64,000 bases of DNA, from contig NZ_BMVU01000018.1 of the NCBI RefSeq assembly GCF_014650875.1, positions 1-64,000 of the forward strand, written 5' to 3'. A program made the translations under genes and the position numbers. The DNA is from Streptomyces minutiscleroticus (GTDB taxonomy: Bacteria; Actinomycetota; Actinomycetes; Streptomycetales; Streptomycetaceae). Shown piece by piece: positions 45,355 to 54,018 of this stretch. Each line of letters opens with the position of its first letter. Within the stretch, counting starts at the first letter, position 1. The notes beneath the pieces are model-generated. The model was not told where the DNA came from and did not search any database. It saw only the letters and a list, made by a program, of their open reading frames with translations.

Positions 45355-46260
45355 TCACAGGTAGCTGACTCCGGTCAGTTCTTCGGCCGCTGCCCAGAGT
45401 CGTTCGCCGACGGCCGGGTCGGCCGCCTCCCGGCTGAGCCGGGCCTCGGTGACCCGGCCCCGTGTCTCGAAGAGTCCGGCCGGCCCGAAGAACTGGCCGC
45501 CGCGCACACCGGGCGCGGTCGCGGCCCGCAACTGCGGCAGCGTGCCCTGCTCCACCGGCTGGGTGGCAAGCAGACCGAGCCGCGCGACCACTCGCCCGAG
45601 TCGGCCGCGGTGTTCCCAGGCACGCGGCGTCAGGTTGGTGCGGGTGAGGCCGGGGTGGGCCAGCACGCTGATGACCGGCGATCGGGCGGCGCGCAGCCGG
45701 CGGTCCAACTCGACGCCGAAGACCGTGGTGGCGAGCTTGGACCGGCCGTAGGCGGATGGGGCCCGGTAGCCGCGCTCGGACATCAGGTCGTCGAAGTCCA
45801 GGTGCGCGCTTTTGTGGGTGATCGAGCTGAGGCTGACCACACGGGCTTCCGGCGCTGCGGCCAGCGCGCCGAGCAGCAGGCCGGTCAGCGCGAAGTGGCC
45901 CAGCATGTTGGTGGCGAACTGCAGCTCGAAGCCGTCGGCGGAGGTGCGGCGCGGGCCGAGCAGGACCACGCCGGCGTTGTTGACCAGCAGATCGACGACC
46001 GGGTGATCGGAGACCAGCCCGGTGGCGAAGGCATGTACCGAGTCGAGACGGGCCAGGTCCAGTTCGCGCACCTCGACGTCGCCGCCGATCCGGCGGGCGG
46101 CCTCTGCACCGGCGGCGGTGTTACGGACGGCGAGCACCACGTGGGCGCCGTGGCGGGCCAGCTCGGCCGCGGTGACCAGGCCGAGACCCGAATTCGCTCC
46201 GGTGACGACGGCGATCCGGCCGTGCTGGTCGGGGATGCTGTCGGCGTTCCATCCGGTCAT
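45355..46260 (-). CDS. SDR family oxidoreductase (retinol-dehydrogenase-like)
   Basis: 301 residues of the longer SDR type. TGANSGLG cofactor motif, VNNAG, FELQFATNMLGHFALTGLLL, catalytic Ser in VVSLSSITH, and SAYGRSKLA with Tyr and Lys. A C-terminal extension near GGQFFGPAGLFETRG is typical of these WW-domain/retinol-dehydrogenase-like actinobacterial SDRs. It is divergent from an XRE regulator, with a perfect palindrome in the 137-bp gap. Confidence 0.92.
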   Translation of the reverse strand: MTGWNADSIPDQHGRIAVVTGANSGLGLVTAAELARHGAHVVLAVRNTAAGAEAARRIGGDVEVRELDLARLDSVHAFATGLVSDHPVVDLLVNNAGVVLLGPRRTSADGFELQFATNMLGHFALTGLLLGALAAAPEARVVSLSSITHKSAHLDFDDLMSERGYRAPSAYGRSKLATTVFGVELDRRLRAARSPVISVLAHPGLTRTNLTPRAWEHRGRLGRVVARLGLLATQPVEQGTLPQLRAATAPGVRGGQFFGPAGLFETRGRVTEARLSREAADPAVGERLWAAAEELTGVSYL

Positions 46261-46346
46261 GCGCTGCTCCTGGTGGTCGTAGGCGTCGTGCGGTGGAGCA
46301 ACGACGCTAGGAGCACAGCGGGCGGGTTCGCTGGTTCGCGGTTGCC

Positions 46347-46363
46347 TAGGTCTGCGAGACCTA
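46347..46363. promoter_or_regulatory. XRE-regulator operator candidate
   Basis: TAGGTCT-GCG-AGACCTA, a perfect 7-bp inverted repeat in the gap between the SDR and XRE genes. A CATACT box at 46386-46391 lies six bases before the XRE ATG, the spacing expected of a -10 element for a leaderless transcript. Confidence 0.6.
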
Positions 46364-46397
46364 CCTTGAACGCGCGGAGCGGCGGCATACTTGCGGC

Positions 46398-47297
46398 ATG
46401 GCCCATCCGTACGCTCGTGAGCTCGGTGATTTCCTGCGCGCCCGGCGCGGCAGGCTGCACCCTGGTGACGTCGGCCTGGAGCCGGGCGGCCGGCGTAAGG
46501 TCACCGGGCTGCGACGCGAGGAGGTGGCGCTGCTGGCCGGGCTGAGCACCGACTACTACCAGCGGATGGAGCAGGGGCGGGAGGTACGTCCGTCCGACGG
46601 AGTCCTGGACGCGCTCGCCGATGCGCTCGTCCTCGACGACGAGGAGCGCCAGCACCTGTTCACCCTGGCCCACGCCGTCCGCCGGCCCGTGCTCGCCCGA
46701 GTGGAGCGCGGTCTGGAGCAGGTGCCGGAGAACACACGGCGGCTGCTGCGGGTGTTGGACACCCCGGCCGTCGTACTCGGCAGGCACCTGGACCTGCTCG
46801 CCTGGAACCCGATGGCGGAGGCGCTGCTCGGCAGCCCGGCCGGCCACCCGTCGCACCGGCTCAACATGCTCCTGCTGATGTTCGACGACACGCCGACCGG
46901 CGAGCGGAGCTGTCCGGACTGGGAGCGGCAGGCTCTGGACTACATAGGCATGATGCGCACCGCCGTCGCCGCCGACCCCACGCATCCGCGAGCCACCGCG
47001 GTCGTCGGTGAACTGAGCATCCGCAGCGCCGAATTCCGGCGGTTGTGGGCCCGGCACGATGTAGGCACGTCGGTCAGCGGCACCAAGACCTTCCACGTCC
47101 CCGGGGTCGGCGACATCGTTCTGGACTGGGACACCTATCCGCTGCCCGGTACGCCCGGCCCGGTCATGCTGGTCTGGACGGCTGAGCCGGGCAGCGTCGA
47201 CGCGGACCGGCTGCACCTCCTGGCATCACTGCACGCGACCCGCTCGACACCCGCCGACAGACGTTGCTCCAACGGCACGCCTGATGCCCCGCGCTGA
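46398..47297 (+). CDS. XRE-family regulator, MmyB-like
   Basis: 299 residues. The helix-turn-helix reads VTGLRREEVALLAGLSTDYY QRMEQGR, followed by the MmyB-like ligand domain (VLGRHLDLLAWNPMAEALLG, SAEFRRLWARHDV, GTKTFHVPGVGDI). This family commonly regulates a neighbouring SDR in actinomycetes, which is the arrangement here. No ribosome-binding site is seen before ATG, matching the leaderless promoter proposed in the gap. Confidence 0.92.
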   Translation: MAHPYARELGDFLRARRGRLHPGDVGLEPGGRRKVTGLRREEVALLAGLSTDYYQRMEQGREVRPSDGVLDALADALVLDDEERQHLFTLAHAVRRPVLARVERGLEQVPENTRRLLRVLDTPAVVLGRHLDLLAWNPMAEALLGSPAGHPSHRLNMLLLMFDDTPTGERSCPDWERQALDYIGMMRTAVAADPTHPRATAVVGELSIRSAEFRRLWARHDVGTSVSGTKTFHVPGVGDIVLDWDTYPLPGTPGPVMLVWTAEPGSVDADRLHLLASLHATRSTPADRRCSNGTPDAPR

Positions 47298-47359
47298 AGC
47301 CCACAACCAGGGGGCGTTCACCAGGCTCCTGTCGTGCCGCCCGCCCACGGACCGCGCTG

Positions 47360-47808
47360 CGGCACACCAGGCCCCGCCGGATCCGCGACACCGTCGAGTG
47401 CGACAGCCCCGTCTCCATCGCCATCGCCCGCGTCGACCAGTGCGTGGCGTTCTTCGGCTTGCTCTCCCGTGTCCGCTTCACCACCGCGGCGACCTGCTCG
47501 TCACCCACCGACCGCGGACCGCCCGGACGCGGCAGGTCACCCAGCCCTGCCATGCGCTCACGCACAGAACGCGCCCGCCACTCGCCGACCGCGCGCTCCT
47601 CCGCCCCGACCTGACGCGCCACCTCCCGATGGGTGATGCCCGCAGCGCGAGCCAGGACGATCCGGCAGCGCAGAGCCGGCGCGTGCGGCGTCGCTCCGCG
47701 CCGGACCAGATCCTCAAGCCGTTCACACTCTTGAGCAGTCAGTACCAGTTCGGTCTTGGGCCGTCCCGTCCGAGCCGTGCATCGGCTCCACTCTTGAATC
47801 GGAATCAT
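47360..47808 (-). pseudogene. IS630-family transposase, N-terminal half
   Basis: From ATG 47808: RTGRPKTELVLTAQECERLE, ALRCRIVLARAAGITHREVA, then DLPRPGGPRSVGDEQVAAVV and ATHWSTRAMAMETGLSHSTV, the two helix-turn-helix modules of IS630 transposases. The frame leaves the family after SRIRRG, so the catalytic half is lost. The C-terminal IS630 half near 10.6-11.1 kb is the complementary part but too far away to be the same copy without rearrangement. Confidence 0.8.
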
Positions 47809-48011
47809 GACTCGGAAGACCAGGTCTGCGTGAGGGCGGGCACGCTCCGGCCGAACGGCCGCCACTCCTGCGGGCCGTGTGAGGCCGGCCGGAGGCGGCC
47901 GGTGTGGAAGCCGGCGAGCCCTGCGGGTCCGGACGGGACGGGGAACCAGCCGCAGACCGTCCTGTCCGTCCCATCCGTCCCGGGTTCGGCGGCCCGCCGG
48001 CACGAGAGGAG

Positions 48012-49094
48012 TCAGGCGGGGATCACCTTCTGGTTGCGCAGTGTCTCGAAGAGGGCCGCGAAGGAGGTGAGGGTGTCGACGTAGTGGGCGAACCCGGCGC
48101 CGCGGCTGCGGCTCATGTCGGTGAAGCACTCCACCGGGCGGTTGAGATCGCTGTCGGTGTGCCACCACGACGCGACTCGGGTGAGATCGGCCTCGACGAG
48201 TCCCTCGCGTTCGGCGAGGCGACGCCACAGATCCTCCTTCCCCGCCATCTGCTCCTCCAGCGGGCGCGGCCGGCCGGCGTAGCCCTCGGGCTCCACGCCG
48301 AGCAGCTGCGCGATCCGCGGCCACATCCAGCGCCACCGGAAGACGTCACCGTTGGCGGCGTTGTACGCCTGGCTGGGCAGACCCTCGGTGGTGGCGGCCC
48401 AGACCATCTGGCGGGCCAGCAGACCGGCGTCGGTCATGTCGGTGACGCCGTTCCACTGCACCTCGTTGCCGGGAAAGGCGAAGGGCCGGCCCTCGGCCCG
48501 GCACAGCGCCGCCTGCGCGGCCAGGGTCTGCCCCATGTTCATGGCGTTGCCGACCGCGTAGCCGATGATGGTGTGCGAGCGGTGCACGCTCCAGGAGAAC
48601 CCGTGCCGCTCGGCGGCCGCCCACAGCTCGTCCTCCTGGGCGTAGTAGAAGTTCGGGGCGTCCAGGCGGGGCTCGTCCTCGTGGAACGGTGTGTCCCGCG
48701 TCGTGCCGGTGCCGTACGCCTCGAACGGGCCCAGGTAGTGCTTGAGGCCGGTGACGAGCGCGACGTGCCGCACTGTTCCCGCGTGGCCGGCCGTGTCCAG
48801 GACGTTGCGCACCATGGCCGCGTTGACGGTGATGTTCTCCGCCTCGGTCGGCCGGCGGCTCCACGCCGTGACGAAGACATGGGTGGGGGCCGTGTCGGCC
48901 AGGGCCGCCTGCACCGACTGCGGATCGGTCAGGTCCGCACGCAGCATCGTCACACCGTCCTGGGCGGCGGTCTCCCGCCGGGAGAGACTGGTGGTGGGCC
49001 AGCCCTTCGCGACCAGTTCCCGGCACAGGGCCCGGCCGGCGATCCCGGTACCGCCGACCACCAGGGCGCTGCGCCGGTGTACTGCTGTGTTCAT
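48012..49094 (-). CDS. PRISE-type SDR (progesterone 5-beta-reductase-like)
   Basis: 360 residues. GGTGIAGRALCREL cofactor motif, THVFVTAWSRRPTEAENI, VTGLKHYLGPFEAYG with the catalytic Lys, and NFYYAQEDEL with the catalytic Tyr. These are the hallmark motifs of the PRISE (progesterone 5-beta-reductase/iridoid synthase-like) family, which reduces activated C=C bonds. ATG 49094 follows AAGGAG. It sits near an old yellow enzyme gene, another ene-reductase. Confidence 0.92.
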   Translation of the reverse strand: MNTAVHRRSALVVGGTGIAGRALCRELVAKGWPTTSLSRRETAAQDGVTMLRADLTDPQSVQAALADTAPTHVFVTAWSRRPTEAENITVNAAMVRNVLDTAGHAGTVRHVALVTGLKHYLGPFEAYGTGTTRDTPFHEDEPRLDAPNFYYAQEDELWAAAERHGFSWSVHRSHTIIGYAVGNAMNMGQTLAAQAALCRAEGRPFAFPGNEVQWNGVTDMTDAGLLARQMVWAATTEGLPSQAYNAANGDVFRWRWMWPRIAQLLGVEPEGYAGRPRPLEEQMAGKEDLWRRLAEREGLVEADLTRVASWWHTDSDLNRPVECFTDMSRSRGAGFAHYVDTLTSFAALFETLRNQKVIPA

Positions 49095-49398
49095 GCCTCT
49101 CCTTGCTGTCTTCCTCTGCGCGGGCCGGCCGACGGGCGGCCGGGCGCGAAAGGTCGTCTTGTCATCGTCGGGCCGGAACGCACCAGGCACGGCGCGCCAC
49201 GCTGCGCGCCACGGCCGGTGCGGCCGCGGGTGCGGGGTCCGGCTGCACGGGCCGCCTCCCTCGGCGCCGGTCAGGCGTGACCGGCCCTGTGCTGCCGCAC
49301 GGTCCAGGCCGGACGCCGCTCCCCCGGCACGGTGACCGGGTGAGCACCGGGCCGCAGGCCGGTTCGGCGCTCGCCTCGCCCCCTCCGGTCAGCGGTCG
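49095..49398. other. intergenic, no gene seen
   Basis: About 300 bp separating two minus-strand ene-reductase genes. It presumably carries the PRISE gene promoter. No hairpin, repeat or operator stands out. Confidence 0.4.
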
Positions 49399-50502
49399 CT
49401 AAGCCTTCAGGAACGGATAGTCGACGTAGCCGTGGTCGTCACCGCCGTAGAACGTCGCGCGGTCCGCCTCGTTCAGCTCGGCTCCCTCGGCCAGGCGCGC
49501 GGGCAGGTCGGGGTTGGCGATGAAGGCGCGGCCGAAGGCCACGGCGTCGACGGTGCCGCTCTCCACGGCACGCAGGGCCGTCTCCCGGTCGTAGCCGCCC
49601 GCCGCGATCAGGTGCCCCGGGTAGCGCTTGCGGACCCAGGCGCTGTCGATGCTGTCGGCCGGGCGCTGCCCGGCTGCCGAGTCGTCGCCCACGATGCCCG
49701 GCTCGACCAGGTGCAGGTAGGCGAGGTCGCGCTGGGCGAGCGCGTCGAGGACGTGGGTGAACAGCGCGACCGGGTCGGAGTCGCTCATGTCCTGGAAGGT
49801 GCTGCTCGGGGAGAGACGGACACCGACGCGGTCCGCCCCGAAGGCGTCGATCAGCGCGTCGACCGCCTCCAGGAGCAGGCGCGCTCGGTTCTCGATGCTG
49901 CCGCCGTGGCGGTCGGTGCGCCGGTTGGCGCTGTCCTGGAGGAACTGGTCGATCAGGTAGCCGTTGGCGGCGTGCAGTTCGACGCCGTCGAAACCGGCGG
50001 CCGCCGCGTTCCTGGCGGCCCTGCCGTACTGGTCGACGATCGCCGGGATCTCCTCGGTGGCCAGCGCGCGGGGCGTCACGTACGGTGTGCGGCCGTTGCG
50101 GGCGAAGGTGAGGCCGTCGATGCCGATGGCGGAGGGGCCGACGGGGTCCTTGCCGTCGGGCTGGAGGCTGGGGTGCGAGGCACGCCCGGTGTGCCACAGC
50201 TGCGTGACGACGGCCGCGCCGGCCTCGTGCACCGCGTCGGTGACGGGCTTCCACGCCTGGACCTGTTCGTCGGTCCACAGTCCGGGGATGCCGGGGTTGC
50301 CGACGGCCTCGGGCGAGATGGCGGTGCCCTCGGTCACGATGAGTCCGGCCGAGGCGCGCTGGGCGTAGTAGAGCCTGGCGGAAGGCCCGGGGCGGCCGTC
50401 CGCCAGGGCACGGCTGCGGGTCAGCGGCGGCATCACGATGCGGTTGGACAGGGACAGGGCCCCGAGCTGGACGGGATCGAACAGGGAGGGGCGGTCGGAC
50501 AT
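49399..50502 (-). CDS. old yellow enzyme-type NADH:flavin ene-reductase
   Basis: A 367-residue FMN-binding barrel. NRIVMPPLTRSRA at the start, TQLWHTGRASH, FDGVELHAANGYLIDQFLQD, NRRTDRHGGSIENRARLL and AFGRAFIANPDLPARL, all diagnostic of the OYE family (xenobiotic enone, nitroester or maleimide reduction). The ATG has GGAG nearby. It is divergent from a MerR regulator, with a MerR-style promoter in the gap, so induction by an electrophile is likely. Confidence 0.95.
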   Translation of the reverse strand: MSDRPSLFDPVQLGALSLSNRIVMPPLTRSRALADGRPGPSARLYYAQRASAGLIVTEGTAISPEAVGNPGIPGLWTDEQVQAWKPVTDAVHEAGAAVVTQLWHTGRASHPSLQPDGKDPVGPSAIGIDGLTFARNGRTPYVTPRALATEEIPAIVDQYGRAARNAAAAGFDGVELHAANGYLIDQFLQDSANRRTDRHGGSIENRARLLLEAVDALIDAFGADRVGVRLSPSSTFQDMSDSDPVALFTHVLDALAQRDLAYLHLVEPGIVGDDSAAGQRPADSIDSAWVRKRYPGHLIAAGGYDRETALRAVESGTVDAVAFGRAFIANPDLPARLAEGAELNEADRATFYGGDDHGYVDYPFLKA

Positions 50503-50572
50503 GCGTTCACTCCGGAAGAGCTGAGGTGGTGCGCCGGACGCGGTGACCGGCCGGCTCTCCCGACGCTAAACG

Positions 50573-50594
50573 TTCACGTTGACGTGAAGGTCAA
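50573..50594 (-). promoter_or_regulatory. MerR-type promoter/operator
   Basis: On the minus strand, a TTGACC -35-like box (50589-50594) is followed by the palindrome TTCACGT-N2-ACGTGAA (50573-50588), then TTTAGC as a possible -10, giving an 18-base spacer occupied by the dyad. That is the MerR-family layout, driving the old yellow enzyme gene. Confidence 0.6.
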
Positions 50595-50740
50595 GCGTGG
50601 TGTGCATCGCCTCCCGCGCCCGGTCGCATCGCTCCGGCCGGCCGCGCCGTGCCGTCCGTCCGCGCACGGCGCGCACGTACACTCCGATGCGTATGTGAAG
50701 CCTGGCCCGGCGGGCCGGCACCAGCGGAAGAGTGCACGCC

Positions 50741-51118
50741 ATGAAAATCGGTGAACTGGCACGCCGCACCGGCGTGACCACCAGAACCCTGCGCTACTAC
50801 GAGGAGCAGGGCCTGCTGCATCCCGAGCGACAGGCCAACGGCTACCGCTCCTACCCCGAGTCCGCCGTACTGCGGGTCGAGCAGGTGCGCGACCTCCTCG
50901 CCGCAGGCCTGTCCACCCGTGTCATCCGGGTCGTCGTCCCCTGCTTCGAGGGCTCCGGCCCCCGGCTCCGGCCGCAGGTCGACGCGGAACTCGCCGCCAA
51001 CCTCGCCCGCGAGGTGGAGCAGATGAACGTCCGCATCGATGCCCTCACCCGCAACCGCGACGCCGTCTGCCGCTTCCTTCGCAGAGCCACCCCGGCCGCC
51101 CCCACCGGAAAGGAGTAG
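50741..51118 (+). CDS. MerR-family regulator
   Basis: 125 residues from ATG 50741. The winged helix reads MKIGELARRTGVTTRTLRYY EEQGLL, NGYRSYPESAVLRVEQV, followed by a long dimerisation helix (AANLAREVEQMNVRIDALTR). Only one Cys near the usual sensor region (VVPCFEG), so metal sensing by a Cys cluster is unlikely; a redox or electrophile signal is more plausible. It is divergent from the old yellow enzyme gene it probably controls. Confidence 0.92.
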   Translation: MKIGELARRTGVTTRTLRYYEEQGLLHPERQANGYRSYPESAVLRVEQVRDLLAAGLSTRVIRVVVPCFEGSGPRLRPQVDAELAANLAREVEQMNVRIDALTRNRDAVCRFLRRATPAAPTGKE

Positions 51119-51528
51119 CCGCCAGAGGTGGGGACCTGTCCCCGAGTGGTGGACACCTCCGGTTCCGGTCCCGGTGGGGGTCGGGCAGGAGGCGTCGTTT
51201 GGATAGTTATCAAATCAACCGTTCAGTCCTGGCTTTCGAAGGCGTGAGACCGCAAGGATGCCTTCAAAAGCAAGACTTCCGTTGGTGTTACGGCCGAGCA
51301 GCTCCGTATGCAGGCTCCCTGTCCGTACAACGCCGTTGGCGTGTGCTGCCGTTTCCGTAATTGCGTAGAGCTACGGGGCGGCCACGCAGAACGGGTAGGG
51401 GAGGGAGCCCGGCGCCGTAGGGGCGAACGAGGGCTGGCGGGGAAGGCGGCAGGGCCCTCACCGGGGTCTTTCCCCCATGGCGCGCCGCCGGGGGTAGCGT
51501 CGTAGACAGCGACGAGGAGGAGGTCACC
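51119..51528. other. intergenic, no gene seen
   Basis: About 410 bp, partly A/T-richer near 51200-51300. A weak stem GAAGGC/GCCTTC is visible near 51237-51270. The right end carries the promoter and strong ribosome-binding site of the next small operon. No gene recognised. Confidence 0.4.
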
Positions 51529-51813
51529 GTGACTGCACAGCCCGGCACCGGCCCGTTCGCCCCGCCGATGCGGACGCTCGCCGAGCTGCGCGAGGCACTG
51601 TCCACGTGGGGCTTTCCCGGTGACCGGCAGCAGTTCGAGGCGGAACTCGACGCGATCGAGCTGGACGACCTGACCCGGGTGCGCGAGATCACCCAGGCAT
51701 ACCGGCACCGCGTCCTCATCCGCTACAGCCCCGGCGGCATGGCCGCCCTGGCCCGTCCCACCCAGGACGTCGAAGCGGAGCTGCGCCGCAAGCTCGCCGA
51801 GGCCGCCCGGTGA
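51529..51813 (+). CDS. small hypothetical protein, first of a coupled pair
   Basis: 94 residues from GTG 51529, preceded by GGAGGAGG. Pattern TLAELREALSTWGF, QQFEAELDAIELDDLTRVRE, and a C-terminal helix DVEAELRRKLAEAAR. It resembles the DUF6247-like small proteins that sit in front of toxin-like genes in Streptomyces, but this is uncertain. The stop overlaps the start of the next gene, as in toxin-antitoxin pairs. Confidence 0.6.
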   Translation: MTAQPGTGPFAPPMRTLAELREALSTWGFPGDRQQFEAELDAIELDDLTRVREITQAYRHRVLIRYSPGGMAALARPTQDVEAELRRKLAEAAR

Positions 51814-52076
51814 GCCACGCGTTCCTCAGCGATCCCGCCGAGAAGATCCTGACGGAGCTCAGCCGCCCCGAGCGGGCCGCCGCCGAGAGCGTCCGCCGCG
51901 CGCTGGAAGAAAACCCCGCGCAGGGGCGCGGCCTGCCGGGCACCGATCCGCACAGCCCGACCCGGGTCGTGGAGCTGCTGCCCGAGCAGACCGGCGGGCG
52001 CGGCATCAGCGTCGTGTACCGCTACAGCCAGGACCTGGACGCCGCCCTCGTCCTCTGGCTGATCGCCGGGCCGTAG
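51810..52076 (+). CDS. small hypothetical protein, possible RelE/ParE-like partner
   Basis: 88 residues, GTG start overlapping the upstream stop (GTGA). Helical first half (AEKILTELSRPERAAAESVR RALEEN), then strands RVVELLPEQ, ISVVYRYSQD and AALVLWLIAGP, reminiscent of the small RelE/ParE toxin fold. No catalytic residue can be pointed to. Function is inferred only from size, coupling and fold impression. Confidence 0.55.
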   Translation: MSHAFLSDPAEKILTELSRPERAAAESVRRALEENPAQGRGLPGTDPHSPTRVVELLPEQTGGRGISVVYRYSQDLDAALVLWLIAGP

Positions 52077-52514
52077 GCATGCTCCCGCCGTCCACCCGCC
52101 CGGTGGACGGCGCACAGGCGCTGCGGTGCGCGACGCGCAGCCCCGGATGCGGCCACCAGCCGGATGCGGCCACCAGTACGTCCGGGCCCTGATCGACGTC
52201 GAGCCGTCGAGGTCGACGCTCACCTGGTAGGCGGTCCGGCCGCCCGGCCAGTCCTGCCGCGCCCCGACGGTGTGGCGCAGCGCCGGCGTCCGTGCGGTCT
52301 CTCGGCTTCCCGACAGTGCACGACCTGCGCATCTATCGCTTGGTGACCGCGGTAGCGCACCGGAACTCTCACGCAAGGACAGTGCCTGCACCCACCAAAG
52401 CAGCCGCTGACCAGCGCCACGGCACGAAGCTCCACTGTCTTTCACATCACCGTCATGAAACCGAGAGATCGCAGCTGGACCCTGTGGCACGCCACTGGCA
52501 GAGCCGTGTGGTCG
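52077..52514. other. intergenic, no gene seen
   Basis: About 440 bp between convergent transcription units (small operon from the left, ars operon from the right). Short frames have no resemblance to known families. Confidence 0.4.
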
Positions 52515-52925
52515 TCATCGAATGCCGAGCTCGAGCATCAGGGCTCGGATGCGCTGTTCGATGTCGTCGCGGATGGGGCGGACGGCGTCGATGCCCTGTC
52601 CGGCCGGGTCCTTCAGTTGCCAGTCGAGGTAGCGCTTGCCGGGGAAGACAGGGCAGGCATCACCGCAGCCCATGGTGATGACGACGTCGGAGGCCTCGAC
52701 GGCTTCGACGGTGAGCACCTTGGGCACTTCGGCCGAGATGTCGATGCCGGCCTCGCTCATGGCGCCGACGACGGCCGGGTTGACGGCGCCGGCGGGGGCG
52801 GAACCGGCGGAGCGGACCCGGACGCGGTCGCCGGCGAGGTGGGTGAGGAAGGCGGCGGCCATCTGGGAGCGTCCGGCGTTGTGGACGCAGACGAACAGCA
52901 CGGACGGCACGGAGGTGTCAGGCAT
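52515..52925 (-). CDS. arsC: arsenate reductase, low-MW phosphatase type
   Basis: 136 residues. P-loop CVHNAGRSQMA (Cys13 to Ser20), then GSAPAGAVNPAVVGAMSEAG, VITMGCGDACPVFPGKRYLD W, and the final DDIEQRIRALMLEL. This is the actinobacterial low-molecular-weight protein-phosphatase-like ArsC that reduces arsenate to arsenite. ATG overlaps the end of the ACR3 gene by eight bases, so it is the third gene of arsR-acr3-arsC. Confidence 0.95.
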   Translation of the reverse strand: MPDTSVPSVLFVCVHNAGRSQMAAAFLTHLAGDRVRVRSAGSAPAGAVNPAVVGAMSEAGIDISAEVPKVLTVEAVEASDVVITMGCGDACPVFPGKRYLDWQLKDPAGQGIDAVRPIRDDIEQRIRALMLELGIR

Positions 52926-54018
52926 GCGCGGGGTCTTCCTGGAGCGCGGGGGCAGTGGTGGGGGTGGGGAAGTGGCGGCGGGCGCGGAGAGCGACGTGCA
53001 CGAGGCCGATCAGGACGGGGACTTCGATGAGGGGGCCGACGACGCCGGCCAGGGCCTGGCCGCTGGTCGCGCCGAAGGTGGCGATGCAGACGGCGATGGC
53101 CAGCTCGAAGTTGTTGCCCGCGGCCGTAAAAGCCAGTGTGGTGGTGCGCGGGTGGTCCAGGCCCGCCGCGCGGCCCAGGACCATGGATCCGGCCCACATC
53201 AGTGCGAAGTACGCCAGCAGGGGCAGAGCGATGCGGGCGACGTCCAGGGGCTTGGAGGTGATGGCGTCGCCCTGGAGGGCGAAGAGGACGACGATGGTGA
53301 ACAGCAGCCCGTACAGGGCGAACGGGCCGATACGCGGAATGAGCTCGGTCTCGTACCAGGCGCGGCCACGGATCTTTTCGCCGAGGCGGCGGGTGAGGTA
53401 GCCGGCGGCCAGGGGGATGCCGAGGAAGATCAGCACACTGCGGGCGATCTCCCACACCGACACCTCCAGCGCGGTCTGTTCCAGGCCGAGCCAGCCGGGC
53501 AGCACGCTCAGGTAGAACCAGCCGAGCGCGGCGAAGGCGATCACCTGGAAGACGGAGTTCAGGGCGATCAGCACGGCGGCGGCTTCGCGGTGGCCGCAGG
53601 CCAGGTCGTTCCAGATGATGACCATGGCGATGCATCGGGCCAGTCCGACGATGATCAGCCCGGTGCGGTATTCGGGCAGGTCGGGCAGGAGCAGCCAGGC
53701 CAGGGCGAACATCAGGGCCGGGCCGATGATCCAGTTCAGGACCAGGGAGAGCGGCAGCAGGCGCCGGTCGCGGGTGACGGTGGTGAGGCGGTCGTAGCGG
53801 ACCTTGGCCAGCACCGGGTACATCATCACCAGCAGGCCCAGCGCGATCGGCAGGGACACCCCCGTCACCGTCACCCGCGCCAGGGCGTCGCCCAGGCCTG
53901 GGACCAGGCGGCCCAGCCCGAGGCCGGCGGCCATCGCCGCGCAGATCCACAGGGCGAGGTAGCGGTCGAGGAACGACAGGCGGCCCGCGACGTTCCGCTC
54001 CGATGCGGGTGCGGTCAC
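52918..54018 (-). CDS. acr3: ACR3-family arsenite efflux permease
   Basis: 366 residues from GTG 54018, ten membrane segments. Conserved features include LPIALGLLVMMYPVLAKVRY, GLARCIAMVIIWNDLACG with the transport Cys, LALNSVFQVI-type helix and AAGNNFELAIAV with the conserved Glu. It exports arsenite. The start overlaps the arsR stop by four bases (GTGA) and its end overlaps arsC, so the three are one operon. Confidence 0.95.
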   Translation of the reverse strand: MTAPASERNVAGRLSFLDRYLALWICAAMAAGLGLGRLVPGLGDALARVTVTGVSLPIALGLLVMMYPVLAKVRYDRLTTVTRDRRLLPLSLVLNWIIGPALMFALAWLLLPDLPEYRTGLIIVGLARCIAMVIIWNDLACGHREAAAVLIALNSVFQVIAFAALGWFYLSVLPGWLGLEQTALEVSVWEIARSVLIFLGIPLAAGYLTRRLGEKIRGRAWYETELIPRIGPFALYGLLFTIVVLFALQGDAITSKPLDVARIALPLLAYFALMWAGSMVLGRAAGLDHPRTTTLAFTAAGNNFELAIAVCIATFGATSGQALAGVVGPLIEVPVLIGLVHVALRARRHFPTPTTAPALQEDPAHA

